Shown here: positions 21,382 to 38,160 of the stretch, one piece after another | Numbering within the stretch: the stretch's first letter is position 1 | Layout: the number at the start of each line of letters is the position of its first letter | Source: Ulota crispa | Taxonomy: Eukaryota > Streptophyta > Bryopsida > Orthotrichales > Orthotrichaceae | Direction of reading: 5' to 3' | DNA: 64,000 nucleotides | Assembly (NCBI GenBank): GCA_963920765.1 | Contig: OY987242.1 | Span: forward strand, 25,320,002 to 25,384,001 | Position numbers and translations under genes: made by a program | Notes under the pieces: generated by a model | Databases searched by the model: none | Told to the model about the DNA's origin: nothing | The model's input: only the letters and a program-made list of their open reading frames with translations

Positions 21382-22298
21382 CCCCTAAAGTTGTCCCCTC
21401 GGGGGACAAATGGGATTTTGGGCAAGTACCTACAGCCTCAAATTTTATCTTGATTTTTTGAAACTTCTTTTGAAGATAGAAAAACACATTAGCTTCTGGG
21501 GAATATAACTTTTATTCCAATCTATGCCTAGGAGCAAAAGTTATACCTAGTTAAGCAAAAAAAATTGAAAATTGGGCAATAGATTTGTTTTTTACAAAAA
21601 CTTCAATAAACAAATTCAATTTTTTTTCTCATAGGTTATAGTTTTGTCTACATCCAAAGCTTTGACTCAATCCATTTGGATTGATTATGAGAAAGTTATG
21701 GACAATCTTGTTTTTTGGGCAATTCAAGCATCTTCTTGAAAAAATAACTTATAAACTTCATTTTTGAATGCACATTTAACATTATTTCAAAAAAAGTTGT
21801 TGGAAAGGGTGAAGTTTACTTTCTAAAACAATCTCACCATTGGGATTATTGCGTTCCAATTCTATTGCAAGGTTATTAACAATTTAAGTTTTTGTTCAAT
21901 CTCATACCTTCTTCTACCTAATGTTTTTTATAAGAATGAAAATTAAGTATTTTTTGTTTTGATTGTTTTCCAAAGGTTCTCAACTCAATTTTCCACCATA
22001 AGAAAATAAACCTCAAACGTCTATGATGCAAGAATTTTAAGTATAAAAAGTTCAAAGTCAAATAATCTAATCATGCAAGGTACAAAAAAGTTTATTTTCT
22101 ACACTATAAATGCAAATATCTTGCAATTTGTGTAGCCCAAGTTTTTGAAATTTTGATTCACAGTCTTATACTAATCTAGTACAAGATCCTACAGTTAAAT
22201 ATGCAAAAAGACCAAATTTTAAACATTTTTCCTCTTTGCAATAGAATTGGCAATTTTGAGTGTCTTTTGACAAAATAAAGACCCAAGGGTTTTAGGGG
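21382..22298. mobile_element. TTAA-flanked element, 917 bp
   Basis: It starts CCCCTAAAG and ends TTTTAGGGG, flanked by TTAA at 21378-21381 and 22299-22302. Its start continues with the block GGGGGACAAATGGGATTTTG, also found at the ends of the 34935-35645 element. It has no transposase. Confidence 0.8.
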
Positions 22299-22556
22299 TT
22301 AATAAAAAAGTGAGGCCATTAGACAATCCTTTTTGATACCACAACTGTGCCATTTGCCCTTTTTTGTGCTCACTTTTTATGTGCATGAAGCAAAACGGCT
22401 ACAAAAGTCTATGAATATCAAGCATGCAGATTTGTGTCAAGAAGACTGGTATCGTTAAGCTTTGCCTCTAACGAAGCCTAAGGTAGCAACATCTATAAGC
22501 GTTGCGTCCCCATGCCCATCACTTGATAATGGCAAGGCTAATAAATAAAAAAACAA

Positions 22557-22616
22557 ATGGTTGTGGGTGATTGAGTGATGGTTATGGGTGATGAAGTGAT
22601 GGTTGTGAATGACTAG
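22557..22616. repeat. ~21-bp tandem repeat, three units
   Basis: ATGGTTGTGGGTGATTGAGTG and two variants stand head to tail. Confidence 0.7.
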
Positions 22617-22875
22617 CATGAGGTTTTGAGTACCCATCTCACTATTTAAGAACCAACAAGCCTTATTTTTAGCATCTCTTACACATGGTTCCTACAATTT
22701 CAGTGATTTTGGACTTTGAAAAATCTTTGTGAACAGATACTTGCAGTTGAAACCTTGAAATTGATGCCAATATTTTTGGTTTCCATTTTCTAACTTACAA
22801 TATTTTTTTCAAAGTTAGTCAATTGTTTTACCTACTCCAAAGCCCTTATTTCCACGCTTATGGGTGCGCCTACCT

Positions 22876-22958
22876 TAAAGGAATCTGATACATGGAAAGG
22901 GATCTGATACATGGATGCATGGAAAGGGATCTGATACATGGATGCATGGAAAGGCATG
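22876..22958. repeat. Tandem repeat of GATACATGGATGCATGGAAAG type
   Basis: About three units of 26-27 bp. The first lacks the GGATGCAT part. It lies just downstream of the aminotransferase gene, possibly near its 3' end. Confidence 0.7.
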
Positions 22959-23237
22959 AGAGGAATATTATCAAAGCGATGGTACAGCTTGATAATAAAA
23001 CCTTCGTTATAAAATGGATGTTCAAATTGCAGTTATAACGTCTTGTAACTTTAATGATGGTTTGTCATCTTGATATGCAGATAACGTTTCCGCGTGTAAA
23101 ATACAAATTGTATAGATTGCCGAACTCCGGCCACAAAGGAGCTGGCGAAAATTACTAGCCAAGAATATTTGCAGAGGGTTAGATCTAAGACAATCACGTT
23201 TTTGTGGTTGTTTTAGTTGTTATTGTTGTGCCGGTAC

Positions 23238-28612
<5,375 letters not shown>

Positions 28613-29152
28613 GACGAAGAAGAGTAATGACAAGCCCTGTGGATCTCCAAAAAGTGCACTAAGAGCATGTCAGTCAGTTGAATTATAAACAAAACAGGGG
28701 GACTCCCAACGACGACCTGATGACGGAATTCTGCTGGCACTAGTTGCAGGATCACTGCGATCACTGTCATGAATCGTGCAGAAAGCGATGTGGAATTACG
28801 AGAAGGAGGGACGAGTACGAGGACGAGGTTGGTGATTACTTTACAAGTAAGTTAGTGTACTTTTACTCGACGAGAAGCTGCTCCTGGGACGGCGGATGGC
28901 ACAGACGATAGATAGAGAGCTGCAGAATGAGTGCAAGGGATTGAAGTGGACGGGATTGTGAGGGCGATGGAATTGGAGAGAGCGCGGAAGGCGAGGATTG
29001 AGAGAGGGCGAGGCGAAGGCAAGCGCAGCTGGATTGGATTGAGGGAGTCCGGGGAAAAGCGAAGGGGATGGTTATCCGGGAAGCGGTGGCGAGGCTGGCG
29101 TGCCGTCAGTCGCCGTTCCCGCGACGCCATCCTCGTCTTTGCTGGTCGCCGC

Positions 29153-29158
29153 CACGTG
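29153..29158. promoter_or_regulatory. Palindromic G-box upstream of aspartate aminotransferase
   Basis: GCCACGTGGC is a perfect G-box palindrome about 540 bp upstream of the aminotransferase start. It lies in a GC-rich block (28640-29200) that probably holds the 5' UTR and promoter. The role is inferred. Confidence 0.35.
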
Positions 29159-29208
29159 GCCGTTAGTCGTGCGAAGGTCAACTTTCAATCTTCTCTTCGG
29201 GTGGGTAA

Positions 29209-29520
29209 GGTACATCAAATAGTGCATTTAGGTTGCCCCATACTAATTTCTCAACATTTTGCACTATTTAAATACTTGATGCAGCTACAGTAATTTTCAG
29301 CAGTAATAATTACTGCAATGAAAAAACTTTTAATGGCCTTGGCAACAACAATATAGTTGCAATATGACAAACTAACTAAGTTCACATGGTAAACCATGTT
29401 TAATTTGAGAATCTAAACAATTTTAGGTACTTCCAAATGGCCCAACCATGAGTCATGAGGTAACTTTCCATGGTAAGGCAACCTAATTGTTAAGGCAACC
29501 TAAATGCACTATTTGGTGTA
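29209..29520. mobile_element. Small foldback element
   Basis: Inverted ends: CAAATAGTGCATTTAGGTTG on the left and CAACCTAAATGCACTATTTG on the right. The inner left half continues as GCCCCATACT. It abuts the damaged left end of the TA-flanked MITE that follows. Confidence 0.65.
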
Positions 29521-30784
29521 GGAGCCTCATGAATGGAGCATCTCAAGGCTAAAATTGAATTTTGGGAGGTGACTTCTTAGTAAATTTTTCTTAAAAAACA
29601 AGAGTAATTGGCATCCAACCCATGTTGGTTCATATTTTTTGGAACTTTATGAAATAAGTTATGAAATTTTGAAGTGGAAAGGGCATAGGGCTCTAAAATG
29701 GTGCATCTCCTCAAATGCACATTACTCCCTAAAGGCCCAAGCCCTTATTTTTGTGAAAGTCACTCAAAACTGCCACTTTTGGGGGAATGAGTAGAATGGT
29801 AAGAAAAAAAGTTTTTTTTCAAAAATCCAACCGTAAGATCTTGCCCTAGATTATGGGAGGTACTTTTGAGAAAAAAAGTCATTTCATTATAGATGTAGAA
29901 GAGTGAGATATTGACATCTGAAGTGAAAAAAGAAAAAATCCCTACTGCTAAAAAATTTCAAGAACCTTTAACCACTCCTATATCAAAAAAATTGCTCTAC
30001 GCAAAACCAAGGTTTTCTTTTCCCATGTAGAAGACCAAGTTAGGTATGTGTGAGAGAGTTTCCAAATGAATTGGAGGTGTGAATCATACTTTGTAAAATC
30101 TTGCAATGCTGGAAGGTCATGGAATTTGCATATACACTAAGCAAAATTGGAGGATTTATGTAAAATTCAAAAATTTGAATTACTTTGATCCAAATGGTGA
30201 GAACCAAGGAATTTTAGTCTACTACAACTTGGGAAAAAAGAAGTTAAAAAACAAAAAAACACAAATCTCTCAAAAAAGTAAAGCACCAAAGTTTACAAGG
30301 GGCAAAAGGAATTATGGAGGTTTGGGAGTCCCATACCTACCCGCAAACTAAAACTTCTCATAACTTTCATCATCAATCGGAATTAAATGATTCAAAGCTT
30401 TCCACATATATAAAAATCTAAAGAACAATATTCAAATTTTTATTTCAAAGAAACAAAAACATTTTTTTTTGTGCTGCCCGCTTCTCCCTAGTTTTTTAGT
30501 TATCCATGCATAACTTTTTCAATAACTGTTGGAATGAAGAAAAAATTGGATGCTCATGTAGATCTTTGAATTCCCCATTTTCCATAAAAGTTTCAAAAAT
30601 CACATAAAATAGTTTAACTATAGGTAAATGCCCAAAACCCTACTTGGCCCCCAAGGGTCTACTTGGGCCTTTAGAGATTACATATACACTATTGAAAGGA
30701 TATGAAAAACAACATATAAAAATAGAGTATATTTGAGGAGGTGCACCATTTTAGAGTGAGCGCGCTTTTAGAACCTCCTACGTA
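29516..30784. mobile_element. TA-family MITE split by a nested element
   Basis: The outer parts (29516-29725 and 30678-30784) match the 326-bp family of PGK-A intron 1: GAATTTTGGGAGGTG on the left, AAATTTTGAAGTGGAAAGG in the middle, and TTTTAGAACCTCCTAC at the right end. The left end is eroded. Its middle is interrupted by the element at 29726-30677. Confidence 0.75.
29726..30677. mobile_element. TTAC-flanked member of the TTAA family, nested
   Basis: The 952-bp element runs from TCCCTAAAGGCCC to GGGCCTTTAGAGA, with TTAC on both sides (29722-29725, 30678-30681). Related MITEs carry a single TTAC at this place (for example ACATTACCTG near 14950), so the 4-bp duplication is confirmed. The right half matches the arms of 34935-35645 (CCCGCAAACTAAAACTTCTC) and the left half resembles 42400-42550. 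Confidence 0.8.
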
Positions 30785-31793
30785 GAGTGTTCTTTTTTTT
30801 CTTGGTGGCATTTTTCTTGCCAAACGGTGATTGTAAGTTTGTAACCCCTATGAAAATAAAATAAAACAAAAGAAGTCAAGTAGGCCTTTCAGAAATATAA
30901 CAAGTTTGCGTTAAGAAACGAAAATAAACAGGAATAAATAGTACGTAACAGTGACCATTTTATTTCAATTGGATTATACAACAGACAGTTAGTTAGGTTC
31001 ATCCAAAGTGCATAATTTCTTTGATGGCCAAAGTACGTGGTTCTATGTCATCAAAGGAAAATTAATCATCTGAAGCTATCACAGCAATAATTGTAGTTAC
31101 GTACAGAAGACATAAGTCAAATTATGAACATCAATTCGTTCCTTTTTCTACCTTGGGTTTTGTTTCAGATTCTATTAGTGGGTTTGTAAACTAAAAACTC
31201 AACTCTTGTATCACAACAAATATTGGAATTATAAGACAAGACTTTTAATAGGTTAATTGGAATTTTATTTTGTAAAACATTATATGAAAAAAAATTTGTT
31301 TCACACAAGTGCTTGTACAATATGCAACTATAAATATAGGGAGCAAGAACCAAAAAAATATGTTTGGACGAATTATAATGTGTGTTGAAATTTTTGTTTG
31401 ACTTAGGCATTTGAAGTTCATTTGAAATACAACTTGGTAAGAAGTTATGTATTACCATCAACCTATTGAGGTTATTTGAAAAATGTATTTTCATTTTTTT
31501 TAAAGTATGAGATGCAATTGACGATTATTTCATTTACATTGATTTCAACTCACTGTATTCTTTCAATTGGATACAACAATTTGTATACATAGTTTATAAG
31601 ATTGCTTTTTTCTATATCATTTATTACTATTATTTTGTACAATGCACTCATAAGTGTGCGTTTGAGGTATGTTTTTCTAACACATTTTGTTACTTGTTAG
31701 CACACATGTAGTTGTGCATGTTTGTATTGCAAATTTAAGATATAATCTTTGCTATAGTACTTTTTAGAACATTTTTACACAAGAGTGCCTTAA
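30785..31793. other. AT-rich gene-free stretch
   Basis: No exons and no clear repeat ends were seen. The open frame at 31165-31494 has intergenic composition. Confidence 0.5.
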
Positions 31794-32161
31794 CCCTTAA
31801 ACGTCAAGGAGGACAAAAAACATCCTCTAGCTCTGAAAAAAGATTTTGTGATTGAGAAAAAAGTCCTTTTACATTTGATTTTTTTTTCAAAAGTGACCAT
31901 AAACACATGGTTCATCATGGAAGATAAAAAATTACCTCTTGAGATGTTTTTTTTTTTTTTTTTTTTTTGTAACCCAAATTGTGATAAGATTCAAAAACAT
32001 GGCGTTAGCTCCCAAGGTGCCCTTCTTGCAATTTTCATGAGGGCACCATGCATAGTTGACTTTTCCAACTTTTTGAAGCAATACTACTTGTGCCCATGTG
32101 CAAAACACTGTAGAATGCTACATGCAAGGCAAGCCACAATGATCCATCCGTCCTTTAAGGG
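31794..32161. mobile_element. TTAA-flanked element, 368 bp
   Basis: It runs from CCCTTAAACG to CCTTTAAGGG, with TTAA at 31790-31793 and 32162-32165. The interior contains a run of about 20 T. It is non-coding. Confidence 0.7.
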
Positions 32162-32217
32162 TTAAGCAACCCTCTTTTTGTGTTGGAAATACTCAAAGAA
32201 TGATTGTAATAAAACTA

Positions 32218-32624
32218 GGAAATTGCTAATGCAACACCCTAAATTGCTAACAAGACACCCCTTATGAGCATGAAATGGGATTTTTAATGATGATTTTAAT
32301 TATTCAAGTGGTCCATCATTCATTCAAACATGGCATTACCACCTCCTTGAATGAAAATAGGACAAATGAAAATTTGTGTTGAAATATTATTGCACCAATA
32401 CTATTTTTTATGTATTTTTGCTTTAAGTAACTCAAAAGTCCTATTTTTTTAGTTTCACATTTAAGCACACCTATTTTTCTTTAATATAACCTTAGAATGA
32501 TAAAGGTGCAACAAATATTTTTATCCAAATAAAAAAATTAGCATTAAAAATCACAAGAAAACACATTTCATGCTCATAGGGGGATGTCCCTTTAACAACT
32601 TAGGGTGTTGCATTAGCAATTCCC
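32218..32624. mobile_element. TA-flanked MITE, second family
   Basis: 407 bp with inverted ends GGAAATTGCTAATGCAACAC and GTGTTGCATTAGCAATTCCC. Arms extend about 60 bp and include CATGAAATG against CATTTCATG. TA lies at 32216-32217 and 32625-32626. The TIR is unrelated to the AGGTAG family. Confidence 0.75.
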
Positions 32625-33335
32625 TACAACTAAATAAATATTAAACTTACTAATATGGACCAAATATAACAATTTGAGCATTGCTAAAAAAAATTACACT
32701 TGAAGGAGTTCAAATTGTATTTAGCATGTTTACCAACAAAAAATGGGCAAATCAATAAATAGAAAGGGGGGAGCAATTTTATACTCCGTAACCTACATTA
32801 ACATTGTTTAACCATGTGCGGAAATGTCAAAACAAACGCCATCTCCAAGGGTGGCATTTCTTCTACATTCAAGTGTACTAGTACTTATTTTGTGGATTTG
32901 TTTTTTCCTACTTAAAAACCTAGGCAGTTTTTATTTATGCTAAATATTGAATTTTCAATACATAAATGAATTTCACAAAAAAGTGTTGTGTGCGTGTTAG
33001 TCACATTACATAAGTCACAAGGCAAAAGGATTTGAAATTCACTAACTATTATATTTGAAGCCCTACATGAGCACCTATTGAAAAACATGATCTTCTTTAG
33101 ATAATGCCATTCTTGATTGTTTGCAAGTCCTCATCATGCATGTCTTCCATGTACATTACCATATACTTCAATTTATATAGTTTAACTTTAATTGGGTATG
33201 GTGACCATTTTTTCAATTTGAACACTATGCTTTGCAATGTTTGCTCCTAGTTGTTATCAGTGGTAGTATTTCTAGCTAAATTTTGCAAAAAATTTAGCTC
33301 AACTTTGATCGTGCTAAAAGTGTATTGTAAAATAA

Positions 33336-33337
<2 letters not shown>

Positions 33338-33405
<68 letters not shown>
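33338..33405. repeat. (TA)n microsatellite
   Basis: About 33 uninterrupted TA units. Confidence 0.95.
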
Positions 33406-33409
<4 letters not shown>

Positions 33410-34427
33410 TTGTAGCCAAAAGTTTAAGATGTCAAACTACTTGTGAGATGAGGTGCGATTTGAGGTGTGACCTAGTAGCTAATGAGATCTTAGATCTAAA
33501 CAACTTGAGTATCTAGGAATCACATATGATTATCCCCCACTTTGCACTCAAGCTAGAAGTTGGGTGCCACTTTGCCCTTGGTAGGATCAAAAGGGTAAAA
33601 TGTGGATACCCATTTTGGTAAATCTTGATAGCAATTGCAATTGTCAACTTCTTCAAAATTGCAATTTTATTGGACCCTGTTGCTTGATGAGTTTTTGCCC
33701 TATTTGCTTTACAAAAGCAAGGGAATTGCAAATTTGGCATCATATCATTTGTATACACAAACATTGGGGATGTGATGAAAATGACCCTTGGAGAACTACT
33801 GGTGTTAGAAACTATCATTTGCATGACATATTTCCTCTTGCTTCCATTTTTTTTGTATTGTCATTGTAGAGCTATGTATTTCAATTTGCATTGTTAGTTT
33901 ACACTTTGCAGATGTCCAAGTTCAGCATGTTAACTAACAAAATAAAACAACTATGGAAGATTGATTATAGGCATCACCAATTCTCATAGTTGGAGAATGT
34001 ATTAAAAAAAACTTGAAAGTTGCCATTTGTATCTCAATAAGTTTCAAGACATGTAGCCAAAAGTTTCTAGCCAAGGAAAACTTTGTTGGCAAAATACTAA
34101 ACAAAAAGACAAACTATTGCAACTTGTCCTTTACAAAATACAAGGTAGGTAAAAAAAAATTTAACCTACAATCCACAATTTTAGCAAGCAAAGATGAAAA
34201 TGAAAAATGAATTTCAGAGGGTTGGTTGTTATCTATTAGATTTTTAATGTCTTTGTTCTTCATTTCTATGTGTACTATTGGATGTTTTGCAATTGAGGCT
34301 TCTAATATAACTCCTTAGCAACTACACATGCTTGGCACTTCCTTATTATTGCACAACAGTTGCAATAAGCACTTGTGCTAAAAGCAATGTCCAACTCCAC
34401 ATACATGTCATTTTTTGAGAGTTGATT

Positions 34428-34600
34428 CACTACAAGGGAGCAGTGTCAATTTGGACATTTTTTCTCAATTAGGTCACTTTGATTTGGACACTTTTTGTCA
34501 GTTTGGACATGTTTTTTTCAAATTTTTTCAATTTGGACATTTTAGTCCATGTGTTTTAGTCAATTGGGACATGTCACCACGGACAATTTTTCTTGTAGTA
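34428..34600. mobile_element. Possible CACTA-like miniature element
   Basis: Left end CACTACAAGGGAG, right end TTTTTCTTGTAGTA; about nine bases match in inverted form. The interior is a degenerate array of TCAATTTGGACAT units. No clean target duplication is visible. Confidence 0.4.
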
Positions 34601-34934
34601 CTATTATTGTCACTTACATTGTTTACAAGATTCACTTAAACAATTGTTCTTCTAATGATATTTTCTTATTTATGATACGTTCCTTATGAAGAAAACTATT
34701 TTTTTTATCAATATGTGAAAAGCAATGTTTATCACTTCATTCTAAACCCCTAAACGCCCAAGGGGTAAGGGCAAAACATAGATGTATTATAAAATAATAC
34801 TTTTGTAATTTTGATGAAGTTTGCTTCAAAAGAAAAAACAAGAATCATGATGTTTAGGAATTATCCATGTAGTCTGACATTCAAAAAAAGTTTTGGATTT
34901 TTATTTAATGAAGTTAGAAGCATTTACCATTTAA

Positions 34935-35645
34935 CCCCTAAAGGACCGAGGGCCCTTTTGGGGGACAAATGGGATTGCGGGCATGTATCTATGGCTAATC
35001 TACTTTGCGTGATTTTTGGAAACTTTTAGTGAAGGTGAGGAATTCAAAAATCTACGTGGGGATGTAATTTTTTCTTCATTCCAACATTTATTGAAGAAGT
35101 TAAAAATGAATAACTAAAAAACAAGGGACTATCGGGTAGCCAAAAACTTCTTTAGAAATTTCATTTTTTTCAAATAAAAATCTGAAACAGGTTCTTTAGA
35201 CTTATATAAACGTGGGGAGCTTTGGATCTTTCAATTTTGATAGATGAGAGGAAAGTTATGAGAAGTTTTCAGTTGCGGGCAGGTGTGATTTTGAGTGAAA
35301 CCACACCTACCTGCAAACTAAAACTTCTCATAACTTTCCTCTCATCTATCAAAATTGAATGATTCAAAGCTCCCCACGTCTATATAAGTCTAAAGAACCT
35401 ATTGCAGATTTTTATTTGAAAAAAACAAAATTTTTAAAGAAGTTTTTGGCTGCCCAATAGTCCCCTGTTTTTCAATTATTCATTTTTAACTTCTTCAATA
35501 AATGTCGGAATGAAGAAAAAATTCCCACGCAGATTTTTGAATTTCCCATGTTCCAAAAAATTTCAAAAAATCATTCAAAGTAGTTTAGCCACAGGTACAT
35601 GCCCAAAATCCCATTTGTCCCGGGGGACAGTTGATCCGTTAGGGG
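34935..35645. mobile_element. TTAA-flanked element, near-perfect 711-bp palindrome
   Basis: It runs from CCCCTAAAGGACC to GGATCCGTTAGGGG, with TTAA at 34931-34934 and 35646-35649. The two halves are near-complete inverted copies of about 340 bp each (AACTTTCCTCTCATCTATCA against TGATAGATGAGAGGAAAGTT), separated by a ~20-base loop near 35290. Sister elements are not palindromic overall, so one half has been duplicated in inverted form here. A transcript would form a long hairpin. Confidence 0.85.
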
Positions 35646-36299
35646 TTAAAAAATTAACTAACTGTGAAAATCTGCCTCTATATTGTGGTTGTTCATTTTT
35701 TCCTGTCTAAAAACAGTAGACTTATCAAAGTGTCTTTGATTCCAAACATGAATTAAAAACATTCAAGTCTAACCTACTATGAAAACTTTCTGAACTCTAA
35801 CGTTTTAGCCCAAGTGAAATTTTGAGGTTTTTAAATTTTAGGGTCTAGTTGAAAGGAACATAAAGGTATCAAGAAAGATTGAGTCGGGCCCTATGTTTCC
35901 AAAAAAACAAGTCACCTCCAAAAGGTTGGTAACTTGGTACACCACACACACACACACATGTTAGTGGGGCCAAGGACCAAAAGAAACTCAGATTCTCTTA
36001 CAAACAATAGATAACAGTAAAAAATACAAAGATAAAAGTAAGAAAATTGTCTTTGTTTTATACATGGTCAAGTATATCTCCTTTTAGGTTGCTAGATAAA
36101 AGCGGAGATTTTTGAAATCAGACACGAATTCTATATTGCCATATTCAATCTCAGGATTGTAAGCTTCAAAATTTCAAGGTTTTTTGCAGTGTGAAAATCT
36201 GAGCTATTCCACCAGGGTAGAAAATTTCAACTTTTTCCACAACTTTTTCACCAGTCAAAAAATGTAAGAGTTTAGATATTTATCGTCAAGAGATTGATT

Positions 36300-36495
36300 T
36301 GAATTCAAATTTAGATTCAAAAATTTTGATTTTGTCCATAACCACGGAAGAGGATACCACGGATACCACGGATACCACGGATACCACGGATACCACTAAA
36401 CAACGCTAAATTAAGGGGCAAGTTATTGATTTTACCCCGGTTTGTGAAAAAACCTTGCAATTTTGCCACCTTGGCCTGACAAAACGGCAGGTTAT
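36300..36495 (-). repeat. Dispersed ~200-bp repeat, copy with minisatellite
   Basis: This is the minus-strand copy of the family at 1255-1440 and 47665-47860 (CTGCCGTTTTGTC, CACAAACCGGGG, GGACAAAATC). A five-unit GGATACCAC array at 36352-36396 lies inside it and is absent from the other copies. Confidence 0.55.
36352..36396. repeat. 9-bp minisatellite, five units
   Basis: GGATACCAC is repeated five times without spacers. Confidence 0.95.
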
Positions 36496-36505
36496 CTAAT
36501 CTCAA

Positions 36506-36706
36506 CACTAGAAGAAAATTGCATTGGAACTCACTAAATCATGTCATGTAGTTTATGTTGATCGAGTTCCTAGTTTCCAATGCATATTTTTGTGTTGGAA
36601 TGAATTTTTGCATTGGAATTTTACATAATTATGCATTGCAAATAAGGAACTCAACATAAACTACATGATATGATTTAGTGAGTTTCAACGCAGTTTTCTC
36701 CTAGTG
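36506..36706. mobile_element. CACTA-like miniature element
   Basis: The 201-bp element has ends CACTAGAAGAAAATTGC and GCAGTTTTCTCCTAGTG and arms of about 55 bp, with CAA on both sides (36503-36505, 36707-36709). A CACTA terminus with a 3-bp duplication is the hallmark of the CACTA superfamily. No transposase is present. Confidence 0.75.
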
Positions 36707-36779
36707 CAACCGAGGGTGAAATGACCCCTTCATTTCCCTTTGCCCGGACAAATGGGGTCACACGGCTCTGTCCATCTAA

Positions 36780-36960
36780 CATCTACATTTTTAGGCCATG
36801 GTTAGTTTTTTTGTAATTCTCAAGTAAGGGTAAAAGTAATAATTTGCCCTTATTTTTATAGTGTTCAATTATGTACTCCTCTTGGGTTCTAGATGAAATT
36901 AGGGTTCTTGAATCCAAATATGAAGTTGAAACTTTCAAATTCAATTTCTTAGTGGTAAAT
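36780..36960 (+). repeat. Dispersed ~200-bp repeat, partial copy
   Basis: It shares CAAGTAAGGGTAAAAGTAA, then TAGATGAAATTAGGG and a TTCAAATTCAA tail with the family at 1255. The beginning of the unit is missing. Confidence 0.4.
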
Positions 36961-37088
36961 TTTTGTACTCCCAAAATTTTTGAAATATACATCGTGAGCC
37001 TACAAACTCCTAAGATAGTTGACTGAGCTCCCAACTCCATTCATCCAAGAAAAAGTGCAATGAAGGGGCAGTTCACCTTGGCCTCTAA

Positions 37089-37415
37089 GAGCATCTCCAC
37101 CCACACGGGGAAACACCGGTTTTGGATGAAAAAGATGGCCTTGATGCTTGGACCTGCCAAATTGTTCTCCCCTGCATGGCAAAAATTGAGTTTTCCCTAT
37201 GCACAGCAACTCTTCTAAACACCACTTTTTTTGGGGCTAACTAATAGGATTAGTAGGTACTAATGGAGATTCTTTCTACTTCTCATGAAAGGAGGCTTGT
37301 GATTGGTTGATTGTTATTTTGCTGAGTTGTGTGGGTGGGGGTGTTTCAGATCAACATGGGGGAAGAAAAGGTGTTTCCACAGGATGAGAAAACGCCCAAT
37401 CTGGTGGAGATGCTC
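37089..37415. mobile_element. Tourist/Harbinger-like MITE with TAA duplication
   Basis: The 327-bp element has ends GAGCATCTCCACC and GGTGGAGATGCTC, with TAA at 37086-37088 and 37416-37418. It shares its terminus type with 18850-19585. It abuts the TA-flanked element at 37418. Confidence 0.8.
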
Positions 37416-37417
37416 TA

Positions 37418-37813
37418 AGGTAGGAGCACCCAAATGCAACACTAGTCGTTCTCCGACATCTAAAATTAAATATAAAGTAGACAGATTTGCACCCAATCAA
37501 GACATGAATGCACCCAAATCAGACACGCAAGTTGACATAAGGGAATAGAAATTGTATACGTGGCAGTTCTTGATTGGGTGTGACATGTGCATGACATGGT
37601 CTTGTTGTTGTCACTTTTTTAGGGGTCTAGTGTCTACTATAGGTAAGTCTAGGGAGTTGTCTTCAACAATTCATAATTTATTCATATGATCTCAAAAAAT
37701 TCCAAAAACATTTTTCCTTGCATCTGTATCCATTTCCTAACAAGCCCATGCCAACAAATTCTCAGAAGACCCTCCCAATCTGAGGTAAGTGTCGCATTTG
37801 GGTGCTTTTGCAT
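37418..37813. mobile_element. TA-flanked MITE, AGGAGCACC family
   Basis: 396 bp with left end AGGTAGGAGCACCCAAATGC and right end GCATTTGGGTGC followed by a decayed tip. TA lies at 37416-37417 and 37814-37815. Related to 46379-46595. Confidence 0.65.
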
Positions 37814-37833
37814 TAATCCCATCCAGGTGTGTA

Positions 37834-38160
37834 AGGTAGAAGGCTCAAAAATCGACCATCTAAAGGCTGAAACTGAATTTTGGGGAGGTAGAACTTCTTG
37901 AAATATTTTTTAGTATAATTTTCTTGAAAGACAAGAAGAATTGACATCGAACTCAAGTTGTTTCATATTTTTTTGAAATTTTGTAGAATTAATTATAAAA
38001 TTTTGCAACTGAAGTGGCATAGGACTCTATAACCGCTCACCTCCTCAAATGTACACTACCTGTACATTTTGGAAATCTATGAAAAAATACATGTACAGAG
38101 CGAGAACACTTTGGAGGGTGAGCGATTTTAGAGCCTGCACGGTTTTCGAGCCTTCTACCT
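37834..38160. mobile_element. TA-flanked MITE, AGGTAG family
   Basis: 327 bp from AGGTAGAAGGCTC to GAGCCTTCTACCT, with TA at 37832-37833 and 38161-38162. It is colinear with 14725-15050 (GGCTGAAACTGAATTTTGGG and GACAAGAAGAATTGACAT in both). Confidence 0.85.

Noticed and set aside
33338..33405. (TA)n run as a replication or matrix-attachment element
   Set aside because: A simple microsatellite; nothing around it supports a function.
36352..36396. Regular GGATACCAC repeats as a CRISPR array
   Set aside because: Units are 9 bp and contiguous with no spacers, in a plant nuclear context.
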